Below are positions 63,598 to 64,000 of a stretch of DNA of 64,000 bases, piece by piece. The position numbers and the translations under genes were made by a program. The stretch's first letter is position 1. Each line of letters begins with the position of its first letter. This stretch comes from XN24 sp047921455 (GTDB lineage Bacteria; Pseudomonadota; Gammaproteobacteria; Steroidobacterales; XN24), in NCBI GenBank assembly GCA_047921455.1, contig JBLRWC010000005.1, positions 1-64,000 on the forward strand, written 5' to 3'. Under the pieces are notes generated by a model. The model was not told the DNA's origin, ran no database searches, and worked only from the letters and a program-made list of their open reading frames with translations.

Positions 63598-64000
63598 CTA
63601 GCGCACGCCAGCCCGGCGTAGCGACGCCGGACTGAAGTCAGCCGGTGTGTACTTCGGACTGAAGTCGTACGTACCACGTTCCTCGTTATTCAGGCCAATC
63701 CCCAGGTAACGACCCGACTGCAAGTCCATCGTCAGCTCGAGCGTCGTCCAGAAGGACGGCAAGTCGTAGTAATTGATCGAGTGTGCTTCCTGCACGCGCC
63801 ACATCTGGTCCCGGTTGTCATAGCAATCCACGACCATGGCCTGCCAGGAGTCTTCGTCGATATAGAACGTCCGCCGCTTGTAGAGGTGCCGCGTACCTTC
63901 TTTCAGGGTCGCATCCACCACCCAGACACGATGCAGCTCGTAGCGCACGTATTCCTGGTTGATGTGCAACGGTTTCAGGATGTCGTCGTACTTGAGCTGG
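63598..64000 (-). CDS. DUF1329 family protein, C-terminal part (cut by window end)
   Basis: The reading frame is open from the last base of the window to a stop at 63598, giving about 134 C-terminal residues. Sequence such as YDDILKPLHINQEYVRYELH, VWVVDATLKEGTRHLYKRRT and FYIDEDSWQAMVVDCYDNRD is typical of DUF1329, exported proteins related to outer-membrane lipoprotein-like beta folds. The N terminus lies outside the window. In many proteobacteria DUF1329 genes pair with DUF1302 porin-like genes and YCF48/MMPL genes; here the latter two follow directly. Confidence 0.88.
   Translation of the reverse strand, partial: QLKYDDILKPLHINQEYVRYELHRVWVVDATLKEGTRHLYKRRTFYIDEDSWQAMVVDCYDNRDQMWRVQEAHSINYYDLPSFWTTLELTMDLQSGRYLGIGLNNEERGTYDFSPKYTPADFSPASLRRAGVR

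Overview
The window is a compact, GC-rich, gene-dense chromosomal segment with no rRNA, tRNA, transposase, phage or CRISPR signal that I can see. Gene content and order point to a gammaproteobacterium: cutA-dsbD beside groESL, aroQ-accB-accC-prmA, dusB-fis followed by purH-purD, tamA-tamB, and rhlB divergent from trxA-rho. The genus cannot be fixed from the sequence. Large Mrp-type antiporter clusters, an AbgT-family carrier and an aspartate-rich exported protein would suit a marine or saline lifestyle, but that is inference.

Regions 1-20085 are mostly housekeeping. groES-groEL run leftward from a sigma70-type promoter overlapped by a perfect CIRCE (HrcA) operator and end at an intrinsic terminator. 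Rightward follow cutA, a DsbD with two tandem N-terminal alpha domains plus a TlpA-like thioredoxin, then aroQ, accBC, prmA, a DUF3426 zinc-ribbon protein, dusB-fis, purH-purD and tamA-tamB. Region 20123-27562 is accessory: an NTF2-like protein with an amidohydrolase, a second Omp85-like outer-membrane protein, a ferric-reductase-like flavocytochrome, a 31-residue membrane peptide, a CopA-type copper ATPase and a tri-heme cytochrome c.

Region 27648-46820 is the most unusual part. Two consecutive ten-gene Mrp/Mbh-like cation/proton antiporter clusters lie head to tail on the minus strand, separated by a methyltransferase gene. Each has the order E-F-G-DUF4040-B-C followed by four large NuoL/M/N-like subunits instead of the usual MrpA and MrpD. 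Neither contains hydrogenase or NADH dehydrogenase peripheral subunits. Three of the eight large subunits have lost charged residues normally needed for proton transfer, and one carries a long C-terminal extension. A tri-heme cytochrome c lies directly downstream on the same strand, and an AbgT carrier directly upstream.

Region 46957-64000 holds the AbgT carrier, a small membrane protein, a GATase-like protein next to an ABC exporter, a leftward trxA-rho-lrgA-lrgB-diguanylate cyclase run, divergent rhlB, a HAD nucleotidase, cysQ-DUF3301, a DUF465 protein, and a leftward DUF1329 (partial at the window end), YCF48-like and RND exporter set. No stretch over 300 bases is without a gene; the longest gap is about 280 bases, between trxA and rhlB.
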